Below, piece by piece: positions 55,938 to 64,000 of a DNA stretch of 64,000 nt. Both the position numbers and the translations under genes were made by a program. The notes under the pieces were generated by a model, which did no database searches, was not told the origin of the DNA, and worked only from the letters and a program-made list of their open reading frames with translations. Positions within the stretch are counted from its first letter, which is position 1. Each line of letters starts with the position of its first letter. Source of the stretch: Marinibacterium profundimaris (GTDB lineage Bacteria > Pseudomonadota > Alphaproteobacteria > Rhodobacterales > Rhodobacteraceae). The stretch lies in NCBI RefSeq assembly GCF_002210095.1, contig NZ_AQQR01000002.1, forward strand, positions 620,001 to 684,000. The letters run 5' to 3'.

Positions 55938-57085
55938 GGAGTGGACCTCTTCGTCGTTTCTGTCCTGGCGTCTTTGCCGGGGACGGTGTCGCGCGCTGCG
56001 CCCGTCCTCGGCGCGGTGAAGTCTTGGTACCTGGCCACGTGGGCGTCGAAGATCTCCTTCGCGCGGCCCCAGACGCCGCTGTCGAGGTCGTCCAGCGTCT
56101 TGAGCGAGGGCAGCAGCTGGCCGGCGAAATCCTCGGAGCTTTCGCGCGGCAGCATCGAGGGCAGGTTGTCGATCGCGGTCACATCCAGCGCCGGGGTGTA
56201 GTGGACGCGCAGCGCCGGCGCGGACCAGGTGGTGGTGCGGTCGTAGACCTTGATCGGGGAGAAATCGCTGTCCGGGTCGCAGGCGATGTCGCCGATCACC
56301 CGGAGCGCGCGCGGGTCGGACCCGGCCGAGGAGGGCACGAAGACGGGGGTGTCGGGCCCGGCGAGGATGCAGTTGAGGAAGATCTCGTGCATCAGAACCT
56401 CGGGGAAGGGGCCGCCGCTGGCGGTCTCTTCCATGTCCCAGGCGGTCACCGGCACGCGCATCGCCTTGCAAAGGTCCGCCGCCCCGCGTCCGACGCGCCC
56501 CAGCGCGCCGATGACCAGGGCATCGGGCCGCTCGGATCCGGTGGCCAGAAGCTGTATGTTCAGGTCGGCGCGCAGGGCCTCGGCATCGGCATAGGGATGG
56601 ACCGGGCCGCAGATGTCGTGGCGCTTCTGCGCCGCCCAGCACATCAGCGCCACCGCCGCGCCCGCATAGCCCGCCCAGTAGCCGAAGGCCGCCACGCGGC
56701 GCCCGTCCTCGTCCAGCAGGTATTCGAGATCGTAGAGCGTTCCGCCGCCCGCGGCGAAGCGTTCCAGCAGCACCTGGCCGGCCGGCTGGCCCTTGTAGGC
56801 GTGGCCGAACATGATGTGGCGGTGCACCAGGGGCGTGCCGTCCTCGGGCAGTTCCTTGAGGCCGAAGATGATCGCGTCCTCCGGCGCCTCGGGCCAGGAC
56901 CCTTCGGGCGCCACGGCACAGCCGGCCTCGACATAGCCGTCAAGCGGGAGGATGCGGCTTTCGCTCTCCTCGATGGTCAGATCGAACCCCTGCCCGATCA
57001 GCGCCTTCGCGCCGTCGGGGGTGATGCCGACGCGGTCCTCGTTGGCACGCTGCTCGGCCCGGATCCAGAGATGCGGCATGCTCAT
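55934..57085 (-). CDS. Saccharopine dehydrogenase, NAD+ L-lysine-forming type (LYS1-like)
   Basis: This 383-residue enzyme belongs to the alanine dehydrogenase/PNT-like fold. The N-terminal LWIRAEQRANEDRVGITPDGAKALIGQGF and IFGLKELPEDGTPLVHRHIMFGHAYKGQ carry the substrate residues. The Rossmann part is DALVIGALGRVGRGAADLCKAMRVPVTAWD, and TTWSAPALRVHYTPALDVTAIDNLPSMLPRESS closes the site. The ATG at 57085 overlaps the GST stop and the 3' end overlaps the next gene, so three proteins are translated together. Confidence 0.9.
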   Translation of the reverse strand: MSMPHLWIRAEQRANEDRVGITPDGAKALIGQGFDLTIEESESRILPLDGYVEAGCAVAPEGSWPEAPEDAIIFGLKELPEDGTPLVHRHIMFGHAYKGQPAGQVLLERFAAGGGTLYDLEYLLDEDGRRVAAFGYWAGYAGAAVALMCWAAQKRHDICGPVHPYADAEALRADLNIQLLATGSERPDALVIGALGRVGRGAADLCKAMRVPVTAWDMEETASGGPFPEVLMHEIFLNCILAGPDTPVFVPSSAGSDPRALRVIGDIACDPDSDFSPIKVYDRTTTWSAPALRVHYTPALDVTAIDNLPSMLPRESSEDFAGQLLPSLKTLDDLDSGVWGRAKEIFDAHVARYQDFTAPRTGAARDTVPGKDARTETTKRSTP

Positions 57086-57705
57086 TGCGGGATCATCCCC
57101 TTGGCGACGACCGCCTGCACCGAGGGCCGCGCGGCCATCGTCTCGCGGAAGGCCTGCAGTTTCGGGAATGCCGTGATGTCGACGCTGTCGCCTTCCAGCC
57201 AGGTGGAGATCGTGTAGAGATAGCAATCCGCCACGCTCGGACGGTCGCCCAGGATGAAGGGGCCCGTCAGCATGTGGTTTTCGACGTAGTCGCAGCAGGC
57301 GGTCATCGTTTCGGGCACCTTGGCGGCCATGGCCGCCTGGGCCGCGGGGTCGTCGGCCCAGCGGGCGCCGCGCCGCCCGTGGGCGTGGTTGGGATGCATG
57401 GTCGAGGCGAAGTAGTACATCGCCGCGCGCATCTGCGCCTGGGCGACCGGATCGGCGGGGGCCAGCCCGGCCTCGGGCGCGCGGGCGGCGATGTATTCGA
57501 GGATCGCGCCGGTCTCGGTAAAGGTGCCGTCGGTCGTGATCAGGACGGGCACCCGGCCCTTGGGGTTCAGCGACAGGTAAGGTTCCTCGCGCTGCTCGCC
57601 GGCGGCGAAATCGACGCGGACGGGCTCATAGGGCAGGCCGGCCTCTTCTAGGGCAATGGCCGAGGCGCTGGCGATGGTGCCGGGGGAAAAGTAAAGCTTG
57701 ATCAT
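57082..57705 (-). CDS. Glutathione S-transferase family protein
   Basis: This 207-residue protein has the thioredoxin-like N-terminal domain (KLYFSPGTIASASAIALEEAGLPYEPVRVDF, LNPKGRVPVLITTDG with cis-Pro, and TETGAILEYIA) and the helical C-terminal domain. Its catalytic Ser/Cys position reads PGTIASA. It probably detoxifies or isomerises a metabolite with glutathione; coupling to two saccharopine enzymes hints at reactive semialdehyde handling. The 3' end overlaps the LYS1-like gene by ATGA. Confidence 0.92.
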   Translation of the reverse strand: MIKLYFSPGTIASASAIALEEAGLPYEPVRVDFAAGEQREEPYLSLNPKGRVPVLITTDGTFTETGAILEYIAARAPEAGLAPADPVAQAQMRAAMYYFASTMHPNHAHGRRGARWADDPAAQAAMAAKVPETMTACCDYVENHMLTGPFILGDRPSVADCYLYTISTWLEGDSVDITAFPKLQAFRETMAARPSVQAVVAKGMIPQ

Positions 57706-57714
57706 CCGTCCTCC

Positions 57715-58365
57715 TTACAGATGGGTCTGGGCATGGTGGCGGTCTGGCGCCTCCAGGTGCGGGACGGCATTGAACAGCACCGGCGTCATCGTTTCACCGA
57801 TCGGGAATATGCGATGCATGGAAGTGTTCATGATCGCAAGCGCCATCCGCGCGGTGGCCGGCATGTCGAGCCCGAGCGTGCCGCGCATCACCATCGAGAT
57901 CAGCCCGCCCGAGGTGACCACCAGCGCGGGACCGGAGCCGCCGCCGATCTCGGCCAGGGCGGTGGTCACGCCGTCGATGTAATCGTCGAAGGAGATCGGG
58001 ACCTCCTCGATCTCGCCCATGGCCCAGGCCATGAAGACCTGCGGCAGGTGCAGGACAAAGCCCTCGCGGTCGGTGGGGATCTGCAGGCCGCGCTGGTCCT
58101 GCAGGAGGGTGGCGAGGGTGAAATAGGGGATCTCGTTCAGGCGGGGGTCGCGGGTGACGTCGTCGAACCCGGCGCTGGCGGCGGTTTCGACATGGCGGAC
58201 GAGGGTGCCGCAATAGACCCGGGGATGATGGGCGGCGGCGTCGCGGAGGTAGTCGCCCAGCCAGCGCGCCTGCTGGTGGCCCAGCGGGCTGAGCTTGTCA
58301 TAGCTTTCCTCGTCGCGGGCGGCGGAATTGGCCTGGCCGTGACGGATGAGGGTGATGTGGGACAT
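57715..58365 (-). CDS. Histidine phosphatase family protein
   Basis: This 216-residue protein has the phosphoglycerate-mutase-like motif ITLIRHGQAN with nucleophile His near residue 9, then CGTLVRHVETAASAG and a second basic His in NTSMHRIF. It hydrolyses a phosphate ester; the family does not give a substrate. GGAAGGACGG precedes the ATG at 58365. It is only 9 nt ahead of the GST gene, so it probably heads that operon. Confidence 0.9.
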   Translation of the reverse strand: MSHITLIRHGQANSAARDEESYDKLSPLGHQQARWLGDYLRDAAAHHPRVYCGTLVRHVETAASAGFDDVTRDPRLNEIPYFTLATLLQDQRGLQIPTDREGFVLHLPQVFMAWAMGEIEEVPISFDDYIDGVTTALAEIGGGSGPALVVTSGGLISMVMRGTLGLDMPATARMALAIMNTSMHRIFPIGETMTPVLFNAVPHLEAPDRHHAQTHL

Positions 58366-58796
58366 GCCTGCCGTCCTTCCCGGTCCGTGTCCGACGGTCT
58401 TAGGGGAGCCAGGACCGCGATGCCAGAGCAACCCGGCGCTGAACGGACATTTTCGGGCGGATCGCGGGGGAACCGCGGGCAAGAGCGGCAGGGGTGTCCC
58501 ACGCGTGGGACATGTGCCGGGGTGAGCAAAAACAAGGGTTTGCAGGGGCGGATTAACGATTGCGAAAGGTTTGGAGGGGCGCAGAGGGCGCGGGGCCTGG
58601 GGGCGTCTGGCGGAGCATGTGGCGGGGGACCTCGCCACCCCTTGCGGGGATGTCTCGGCGCGCGGGAGGGTGGGGGTGATGTGATGCGGCCACGGGGCGC
58701 ACCGGCGCCGGCAGGCGCGTTCGACGCTGTTCCTACGCCGCCGGTTTCGGGGTAAACTGCGGCCCGAGGCAGACGATACCAAAACAGGAGAAACCG
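58366..58796. other. 431-bp intergenic region with the palindrome module
   Basis: Located between the divergent phosphatase and SH3-protein genes, it holds module copy 2 and otherwise no supported gene. Promoters for both flanking genes should lie at its edges. Confidence 0.55.
58495..58557 (+). repeat. Palindrome-plus-GATTAAC module, copy 2
   Basis: The same perfect 18-bp palindrome as copy 1 (58495-58512) is followed, after exactly 38 nt, by GATTAAC at 58551-58557. CAAGGG, TGC and GGGGCG blocks occur at the same offsets as in copy 1. This copy is in a divergent intergenic region. Confidence 0.9.
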
Positions 58797-59087
58797 ATGC
58801 GCAGAGCCATCCTGGTCGCGCTGGCGGCCGCCACGCTGGGCACCGGCCCGGCCGGCGCCGCCTCCATGGGGCAATACGAGGTCTTCGGGGTCGATGACGA
58901 CGACATGCTGAAGATGCGCGAAGGCCCGGGGACGGGCTATGTCGTGATTGTCGGCCTGCCCAACGGCACGGTGCTGCAGGTTCACGATTGCCAGCAGAGC
59001 GGGGCGACAAACTGGTGCCGCGTCTCGCTGGACCGGGCGCGGCGGCTGAAGGGCTATGTGTCGCTTGCCTACCTGCGGAAGATGTGA
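58797..59087 (+). CDS. Small secreted SH3-domain protein
   Basis: This 96-residue protein has a signal peptide (about 1-22, ending AGAAS) and one bacterial SH3 domain: MLKMREGPGTGYVVIVGLPNGTVLQV, NWCRVSLDRARRLKGYVSLAYL. Two cysteines (about 66 and 74) may pair. Such domains bind cell-wall peptides. CAGGAG precedes the ATG. It is a single gene. Confidence 0.88.
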   Translation: MRRAILVALAAATLGTGPAGAASMGQYEVFGVDDDDMLKMREGPGTGYVVIVGLPNGTVLQVHDCQQSGATNWCRVSLDRARRLKGYVSLAYLRKM

Positions 59088-59348
59088 CGGGCTGGCACCG
59101 GCTGACACGGGCCGGAGCGACGCACGCCGGGGGCGGGCCGAATGCCTGCCCTGGCGGCGCTGCCCTGTGCCGCGCGGTTGAGATCGGGGCGGATCTGGGT
59201 CAGGCTATGGCCCTGTGCGCCGGGCCGGGCTAAGCCGGTCCCGTGACGTTACGTGACATGACGCGGCCTGAGGCTGCCGGTCGGGACCGGATCCCCGGCC
59301 AGAGCCCGGCCGCCGCCCGAGCCCGCAAGACCCGAAGAGAGGCCCCCG

Positions 59349-60551
59349 ATGACCATTGCCGTCCAACCCGACCGTTTCCTTGCCGACCTCCACAAGCTGC
59401 GCAGTTTCGGCGCGTCGGGCACCGGCAAGGGTGTCGTGCGCCGGGCCTATACGCCCCCCGACCTGGAGGCGCGCGACTGGCTGGCCGGGCAGATCGCGGC
59501 CGCCGGGCTTACGCCGAAGGTCGACGAGATGGGCAACCTCTTCGGGCTGGCCGAGGGGCCGTCGCTGCTGCTGGGGTCGCATTCCGACACTCAGCCCGAG
59601 GGCGGCTGGCTGGACGGGGCGCTGGGTGTCATCGCGGCGCTCGAGATCGCCCGGGCGGCGAAGGAAGCCGGCGGGCCGGCGGTGTCGATGGTGTCCTTCG
59701 AGGATGAAGAGGGCCGGTTCGGCGTGACCACGGGCAGCGCGGTCTGGTCCGGCCACATGAGCCAGGAGGCCGCCGACAGGCTGACCGACACCGACGGCGT
59801 GACGCTGGCCGAGGCGCGCAAGGCGCTGGGCGAGCGGGTGAGCGGGCCGGTGGATCCGTCGCGGTTCACCGGCTTCATGGAGATGCATATCGAGCAGGGC
59901 CCCTGGCTGGACACCGAGGGCGACGGGATCGGCGTGGTCACCGACATCGTCGGCATCCGCAACATGACGATCACCTTCGACGGCCAGCAGAACCACGCGG
60001 GCACCACGCCGATGCATCTGCGCAAGGATGCCTTTCAGGCGGTGGCGAGCTTTGTGGCCAGGATCAACGACCGGTTCCGCAACGTGGTCACGCCGGCCAC
60101 GGTCTGGACCAACGGGCATGTCAGCCTGCACCCCAACGCCTCTTCGGTGGTGCCGGGCAAGGCGGTGTTTTCCATGCAGTGGCGCGATGCCGAGATCGAG
60201 CGGATGGCCCGGATGGAGACGATCATCCGCGACACCGCCGCCGAGGTCGCCGAAGAACGCGGCCTGGGGCTGGAATTCGGCAAGATGCTGGGGCTGGAGC
60301 CCGTGGAGATGGATGCCAGGCTGAAAGGCGCGCTGTGCGACGCGGCCGAGGCGGTGGCGCCGGGCAAATGGCGGCAGATGCCGTCGGGCGCTCTGCACGA
60401 CAGCACCAACGTGGCGCAGCACATGCCGGTGGCGATGCTGTTCGTGCCGTCGATCGGCGGGATCAGCCACGATTTCGCCGAGGACACCGCCGAGGATGAC
60501 CTTGTGACCGGGCTGAAGGTGCTGGCAGATGCGGTGAACCGGCTGGGCTGA
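59349..60551 (+). CDS. M20-family Zn-dependent amidohydrolase (carbamoylase/hydantoinase-like)
   Basis: This 400-residue enzyme resembles N-carbamoyl-L-amino-acid hydrolases and allantoate or ureidoglycolate hydrolases. Metal ligands are seen in [18 protein letters not shown] (His, Asp), [10 protein letters not shown] (Glu pair), MHIEQG (His) and SGALHDS (His). The dimerisation/Arg region [14 protein letters not shown] is also present. It releases a carbamoyl or ureido group in the cytosol. The exact substrate is open. It is convergent with the response regulator gene, 6 bp apart. Confidence 0.9.
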   Translation: MTIAVQPDRFLADLHKLRSFGASGTGKGVVRRAYTPPDLEARDWLAGQIAAAGLTPKVDEMGNLFGLAEGPSLLLGSHSDTQPEGGWLDGALGVIAALEIARAAKEAGGPAVSMVSFEDEEGRFGVTTGSAVWSGHMSQEAADRLTDTDGVTLAEARKALGERVSGPVDPSRFTGFMEMHIEQGPWLDTEGDGIGVVTDIVGIRNMTITFDGQQNHAGTTPMHLRKDAFQAVASFVARINDRFRNVVTPATVWTNGHVSLHPNASSVVPGKAVFSMQWRDAEIERMARMETIIRDTAAEVAEERGLGLEFGKMLGLEPVEMDARLKGALCDAAEAVAPGKWRQMPSGALHDSTNVAQHMPVAMLFVPSIGGISHDFAEDTAEDDLVTGLKVLADAVNRLG

Positions 60552-60557
60552 GGCGGT

Positions 60558-61259
60558 TCAGCTCCAGTCCACGTCGCCCAGGAAGATGTAGCCGGCGCCG
60601 TAGATCGTCTTTATCAGGCGGGGGTTCTTGGGATCCTCGCGCAGTTTCTGGCGCAGGCGAGAGATGCGGACGTCCATCGCGCGGTCGAAGCTTTCCCCGG
60701 CGGCGCCGCCCAGGCTTTCCTGCATCTGGGTGCGCGAGATCAGGCGCTTGGGGCTGTCGAGGAACAGCCGCAGCACCTCGCCCTCGGCATGCGAGATCGG
60801 GGTTTCGCAGCCGCCGCTGTCTTCGAGGATGTAACGGTCGAAATGGGCGGTCCAGCCGTTGAAGCGCGCGGTCTGGCCGCCGGATTGCGGCGCCCGGCCC
60901 GAGCGCAGGCGGGCGCGGATGCGGGCCACGACCTCGGCCGGTTCGAGGGGTTTGGTGATGTAGTCGTCGGCGCCCAGTTCCAGCCCGGTGACCCGGTCAT
61001 GCACCTGCGCGCGGCCCGAGATGATGATGACCACGGCGCCCTGTTCCAGCGCCAGCCGGTGCACCAGCGCCAGCCCGTCGGTGTCGGGCAGCGACAGGTC
61101 GACAAGGCAGACGGCGGGGGGCGTGCGTTTGAGCGCGGCCTCGAAGGGCGCGGCGCGCGAGAAGCATTGCGTGCGGAACCCGGCCTCTTCCAGCGCGTCG
61201 GCGAGGACCTCGCGGATGGCGGGTTCGTCGTCGAGGATCATGACGAGGGGGGCGGTCAT
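60558..61259 (-). CDS. OmpR/PhoB-type response regulator
   Basis: This 233-residue regulator has a receiver domain (about 5-118, phosphoacceptor Asp54 in CLVDLSLPD, Lys in DDYITKPLEP). The C-terminal winged helix (about 135-230) contains SHAEGEVLRLFLDSPKRLISRTQMQESL and RAMDVRISRLRQKLREDPKNPRLIKTIYGAGYIF. It binds DNA upstream of unknown targets. It follows the hybrid kinase gene by 100 bp on the same strand, its likely partner. Confidence 0.93.
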   Translation of the reverse strand: MTAPLVMILDDEPAIREVLADALEEAGFRTQCFSRAAPFEAALKRTPPAVCLVDLSLPDTDGLALVHRLALEQGAVVIIISGRAQVHDRVTGLELGADDYITKPLEPAEVVARIRARLRSGRAPQSGGQTARFNGWTAHFDRYILEDSGGCETPISHAEGEVLRLFLDSPKRLISRTQMQESLGGAAGESFDRAMDVRISRLRQKLREDPKNPRLIKTIYGAGYIFLGDVDWS

Positions 61260-61359
61260 GGGGCGGTCTTTCGGGGCTGGATCCGGGCGGGTGGGGATGC
61301 GGGCCGGTGATGCCTGTCGCCGCGCGGAGCCGCAACCCGGTGGGTGAGGGGCGCGGGAC

Positions 61360-63267
61360 TCATGCGGCGGCCTCGCCGATCAGGGCGCGGGCCAGGCGGT
61401 TCCGGGTGAAGGGCTTGGCCAGGACAGGCGCCCGCGCGGCGGCGGCGCGGCGCAGCGGATCGTCCTGCGGCAGCGAGGTCATGAAGAGCAGCCGCGCGCC
61501 GGTGGCGGTTGCGGTCTCGGCCAGGTCGAGCCCGGTTTCCTCGCCCGCCAGCCGCAGGTCCGACAGGACGAAGGCGATGCCGGACAGGCTTTCGGCCAGC
61601 GCGCGGGCCTCGGCCACGGCCCCGGCCTCAATCACCGCGAGGCCAAGTTCGGTCAGCATTTCGCGGACCGAGGTGCGCAGATCGGCGTTGTCCTCGACCA
61701 GCAGGACCAGACCTTCGGGCCGGTCGGGCGCGGGGCGGTGGGGCAGGCGCATCGTGACCCGTGCCCCGGTCGGCGTGTTCGACAGGTCGAGCCGGCCGCC
61801 GGTGCTTTTGACCATGTCGTAGACCATGGGCAGGCCCAGCCCCGAGCCTTCGCCGCCCTTGGTGGTGAAGAAGGGATGCAGCGCCCGGGCCAGCGCGTCG
61901 GGCGAAAAGCCCGGGCCGGTATCGGTGACCGAGATCTCGATCCAGGCGTCGCCGGCAAGATGGGCCGACACCGCCACCTGCCCGTTCAGGCCGCAGGCGT
62001 CGCGGGCGTTCAGGACCAGGTTCAGCAGCGAATCCTGCAGCCGCCCCGGATCCAGCATGACCCGCCCGCCGGGCATCATGTCGACCACCGACAGGCCGAC
62101 GCCCTGCGGCAGGGCGGGGTCGGCAAGGATCTTCAGGTCCTGCAGCAGCTGGTGCAGGTCCGTCGGTTCGGGCCGCAGCGCGGCGGGGCCGGTCATGTCG
62201 GCGATCCGGTTCAGCAGGCGCCCGCCGCGCCGCGCCGCGGCCTTGGTGGCCTCGACCATGCCGGCCGCCTCGGGCGTCAGGTCCTGGCGTTCCAGCTTGG
62301 ATTGCATCGCGAGGATGATGGTCAGCAGGTTCGAGAAATCATGCGCAAGGCCCGAGGTCAGCTGTGCCGCCATGGCGCGGCGGCGTTCCTGCTGCAGGGC
62401 GACGCGGGCCTGGGTTTCCTCGGTGATGTCCATCGACAGGATGTAGACGCCGCCGAACTCGTCGGGGGTGAAGGCCACGCGGATGCGGCGCTCGCTGAGT
62501 GCATCGGTGAATTCGAACAGGGATTCGGCCCCGGCGAAGGCCCGGGCCAGGTGCGGCTCGATCGCGGCGAAGGCCGAGGCGCCGAGCGCGTCGGAGATAT
62601 GCATGCCGAGGATGGTCGAGGGCCTCCCCGGCAGGACGCGGGAGAGCCGCTGGTTGGAATAGGTGTAATGGCCGGTGCGGTCCACATGGGCGATATGGGC
62701 CGGCATCATCTCGGTCGTGAGGCGGGTGCGGGCCTCGATCTCGGTCAGTTCGCGCTGCGCCTCTTCCAGCGCGGCATTGGTCGCGGCCAGCTTGCGGTTG
62801 GTCTGCGACAGTTCCTCGGTATGGGCGACGAGGCGTTCTGACAGCTCTTCGGACCGGGCACGGAGCAGCAGTTCGGTCTCTTTCACCGGGGTGATGTCGG
62901 TATAGACGGTGACCCAGCCGCCCTGCGGCAGAGGCGCCCCCTCGACCGAGATGGTGCGGCCGTTGGAGCGGGTGCGTTCCATGTAATGCGGGGCGAATGC
63001 GCGGGCCTGTTCGACGCGGACGGCGACGAAACGCTCGATATCTTCGACGGGGCCGTATTCGCCCGTGGTGGCAAGGTGGCGGATCGTGTCCTCGAACCGG
63101 GCACCGGGGGCGACGAGGGCATCGGGCAGGTCGAACATCACCTGGAACCGCCGGTTGGACAGCGCCAGCCGCAGGTCGGCATCGTAGATCGACAGCGCCT
63201 GCGCGATCAGGTTGAGCCCGGCGGTGGCCAGGGCATTGGTCTTCTGCTCGGTGCGGTCTGGCGACAC
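61360..63267 (-). CDS. Soluble hybrid histidine kinase with PAS domains and C-terminal receiver
   Basis: This protein of about 635 residues has a PAS-like domain (AQALSIYDADLRLALSNRRF), a coiled coil, a second PAS (TTEMMPAHIAHVDRTGHYTYSNQRLS) and a complete kinase core. The H-box is TSGLAHDFSNLLTIILAM, the ATP-binding motifs VTDTGPGFS and GSGLGLPMVYDMVKS. A receiver domain (VLLVEDNADLR, FVLSDLRLAGEE) follows. No membrane segment is seen, so it senses an internal signal. A GTG at 63267 is chosen because GAGGAGGAG lies 9 nt upstream; an ATG at 63303 is possible. Confidence 0.9.
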   Translation of the reverse strand: MSPDRTEQKTNALATAGLNLIAQALSIYDADLRLALSNRRFQVMFDLPDALVAPGARFEDTIRHLATTGEYGPVEDIERFVAVRVEQARAFAPHYMERTRSNGRTISVEGAPLPQGGWVTVYTDITPVKETELLLRARSEELSERLVAHTEELSQTNRKLAATNAALEEAQRELTEIEARTRLTTEMMPAHIAHVDRTGHYTYSNQRLSRVLPGRPSTILGMHISDALGASAFAAIEPHLARAFAGAESLFEFTDALSERRIRVAFTPDEFGGVYILSMDITEETQARVALQQERRRAMAAQLTSGLAHDFSNLLTIILAMQSKLERQDLTPEAAGMVEATKAAARRGGRLLNRIADMTGPAALRPEPTDLHQLLQDLKILADPALPQGVGLSVVDMMPGGRVMLDPGRLQDSLLNLVLNARDACGLNGQVAVSAHLAGDAWIEISVTDTGPGFSPDALARALHPFFTTKGGEGSGLGLPMVYDMVKSTGGRLDLSNTPTGARVTMRLPHRPAPDRPEGLVLLVEDNADLRTSVREMLTELGLAVIEAGAVAEARALAESLSGIAFVLSDLRLAGEETGLDLAETATATGARLLFMTSLPQDDPLRRAAAARAPVLAKPFTRNRLARALIGEAAA

Positions 63268-63584
63268 GGGGCGCGGCTCCTCCTCGTCCTGAGGGCGCAT
63301 CATGGCGCCGGGCGCGGGGCTTGTCACCGGGGCGCCGGGCCGATGTCCGCGTGACGTTCCGGCGCCCCGCCTGCGCGACGCCAGCGAGAGGCCTGCCCGA
63401 AATGGCGCGCAAGGGCCGGTGGCGGCAATACCTGACATCGGTCAGGGGTTGTTACAATTGGTTAGGATTGGGTAAACATCAGGAAAGCTTTGGTTCGGAT
63501 ACATCGGACAGCCGACAGAAAACGAAATGATGTTTCGCGGCGAGGGCCCGGTGACGGGTTCGACAGGGGAGGAGGGGAACGGCC
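63268..63584. other. 317-bp divergent intergenic region
   Basis: It separates the hybrid kinase from the acyl-CoA synthetase gene. An inverted repeat CCTGAC-ATCG-GTCAGG lies at 63431-63446, next to an AT-richer stretch that could carry divergent promoters. No gene is supported. Confidence 0.45.
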
Positions 63585-64000
63585 ATGGCTCAGCCAGGGG
63601 CGCAGACCGGATTGCAATCGTTTCCGGCGCTGCTTGCGCGCAATGCCCAGCAGATGGCGGACAAGCCCGCCTATCGCGAGAAGGAATTCGGCATCTGGCA
63701 ATGCTGGAGCTGGCGCGAGACCGCCGAGGAGGTCGAGGCGCTGGCGCTGGGGTTTCTCAACCTTGGCGTGAACGAGGGCGATTTCATCGCCATCATCGGG
63801 CGCAACCGGCCCCCCTTGTACTGGGCGATGGTCGCGGCGCAGATGGTCGGCGCGGTGCCGGTGCCGCTGTACCAGGACGCGGGCGCCGAGGAGATGGCCT
63901 ATGTGCTGGGCCATTGCGGCGCGCGGTTCATCATCGCCGGCGACCAAGAGCAGGTCGACAAGGTGATCGAGGTTCAGGACCAGCTGCACCAGTTCGAACA
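63585..64000 (+). CDS. AMP-dependent acyl-CoA synthetase (N-terminal part; runs off the window)
   Basis: The first 138 codons are present. The pattern FPALLARNAQQMADKPAYREKEFGIWQCWSWRETAEEVEALALGFLNLGV, FIAIIGRNRPPLYWAMVAAQMVGAVPVPLYQDAGAEEMAYVLGHCGARFIIAGDQEQVDK matches long-chain acyl-CoA synthetases. These are often found beside branched-chain amino acid (Liv-type) ABC transporters. The ATP-binding and catalytic motifs lie outside the window. GGGGAGGAGGGG precedes the ATG. Confidence 0.88.
   Translation, partial: MAQPGAQTGLQSFPALLARNAQQMADKPAYREKEFGIWQCWSWRETAEEVEALALGFLNLGVNEGDFIAIIGRNRPPLYWAMVAAQMVGAVPVPLYQDAGAEEMAYVLGHCGARFIIAGDQEQVDKVIEVQDQLHQFE

Noticed and set aside
63431-63446. Inverted repeat CCTGAC-ATCG-GTCAGG as an operator
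   Set aside because: The 6-bp arms are short enough to occur by chance and no dedicated regulator lies next to it, so it is only noted in the region entry.
1-64000. CRISPR arrays, insertion sequences, prophage, tRNA or rRNA genes
   Set aside because: No regularly spaced repeats, transposase, integrase, phage structural genes, tRNA cloverleaf or rRNA segment was seen; the short repeats found are intergenic and not spaced as CRISPR.

Overview
The window is 64 kb of uniformly high-GC chromosome, almost certainly from a marine Rhodobacterales (Roseobacter-group) alphaproteobacterium. The main grounds are gene families and gene order: an rpoE-chrR pair divergent from an FAD oxidase/DUF1365/MFS/DUF3833/SDR operon (the arrangement of the Rhodobacter sphaeroides singlet-oxygen regulon), DUF4212-SSS-DUF294 transport genes, rbfA-truB-rpsO-pnp, an LpcC-like LPS core glycosyltransferase, a BamF-type lipoprotein beside lspA, and an intergenic repeat of a type I associate with this family. 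I see no phage, insertion sequence, CRISPR array, rRNA or tRNA. The window reads as core chromosome with catabolic inserts.

Layout. 1-6.0 kb (minus): one probable transcription unit with a two-subunit acetate-type Na+/solute symporter, a cNMP/CBS/DUF294 signalling protein, a small membrane protein, a single-domain receiver and the start of a membrane sensor whose H-box has no histidine. 6.7-14.8 kb: a TetR-amidohydrolase operon (minus) faces a polyamine-type ABC transporter plus amidase operon (plus) across a perfect 24-bp palindrome. 14.8-17.2 kb (minus): lytic transglycosylase and LpcC-like glycosyltransferase. 17.8-25.0 kb (minus): rbfA, a phosphodiester glycosidase-like gene, truB, DUF1643, rpsO, a small exported protein, pnp and a secreted protein of unknown role. 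dapB is divergent from rbfA.

26-35.8 kb (mostly plus): small secreted protein, DUF1674/SDHAF4 (minus), rsmB-like methyltransferase, heparinase-like protein, purH, lspA, BamF-like lipoprotein and a pair of M16 peptidases of which only the first has the zinc motif. 35.9-43.2 kb (minus): deoC with a tandem (ALDH16-type) aldehyde dehydrogenase, and a fused HyuA/HyuB 5-oxoprolinase-like enzyme. 43.3-47.9 kb (plus): mutL, rmuC, membrane adenylate cyclase.

48-54.7 kb: the sigma-E locus. Two facing promoters, each with an 18-bp spacer, lie between rpoE and the five-gene operon. 54.8-58.4 kb (minus): phosphatase, glutathione transferase and two saccharopine-pathway dehydrogenases. 58.8-64 kb: SH3-domain protein, M20 amidohydrolase, a two-component pair with a hybrid kinase, and the start of an acyl-CoA synthetase.

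The least explained signals are non-coding. A 63-nt module (an 18-24 bp palindrome around ACGCGT, then GATTAAC exactly 38 nt downstream) occurs at about 48.0 and 58.5 kb. A GAGTATTTGGGCCAAG-type repeat occurs five times, with two copies forming a composite inverted repeat at 39.5 kb. The AT-rich 24-bp operator sits at 9.09 kb.
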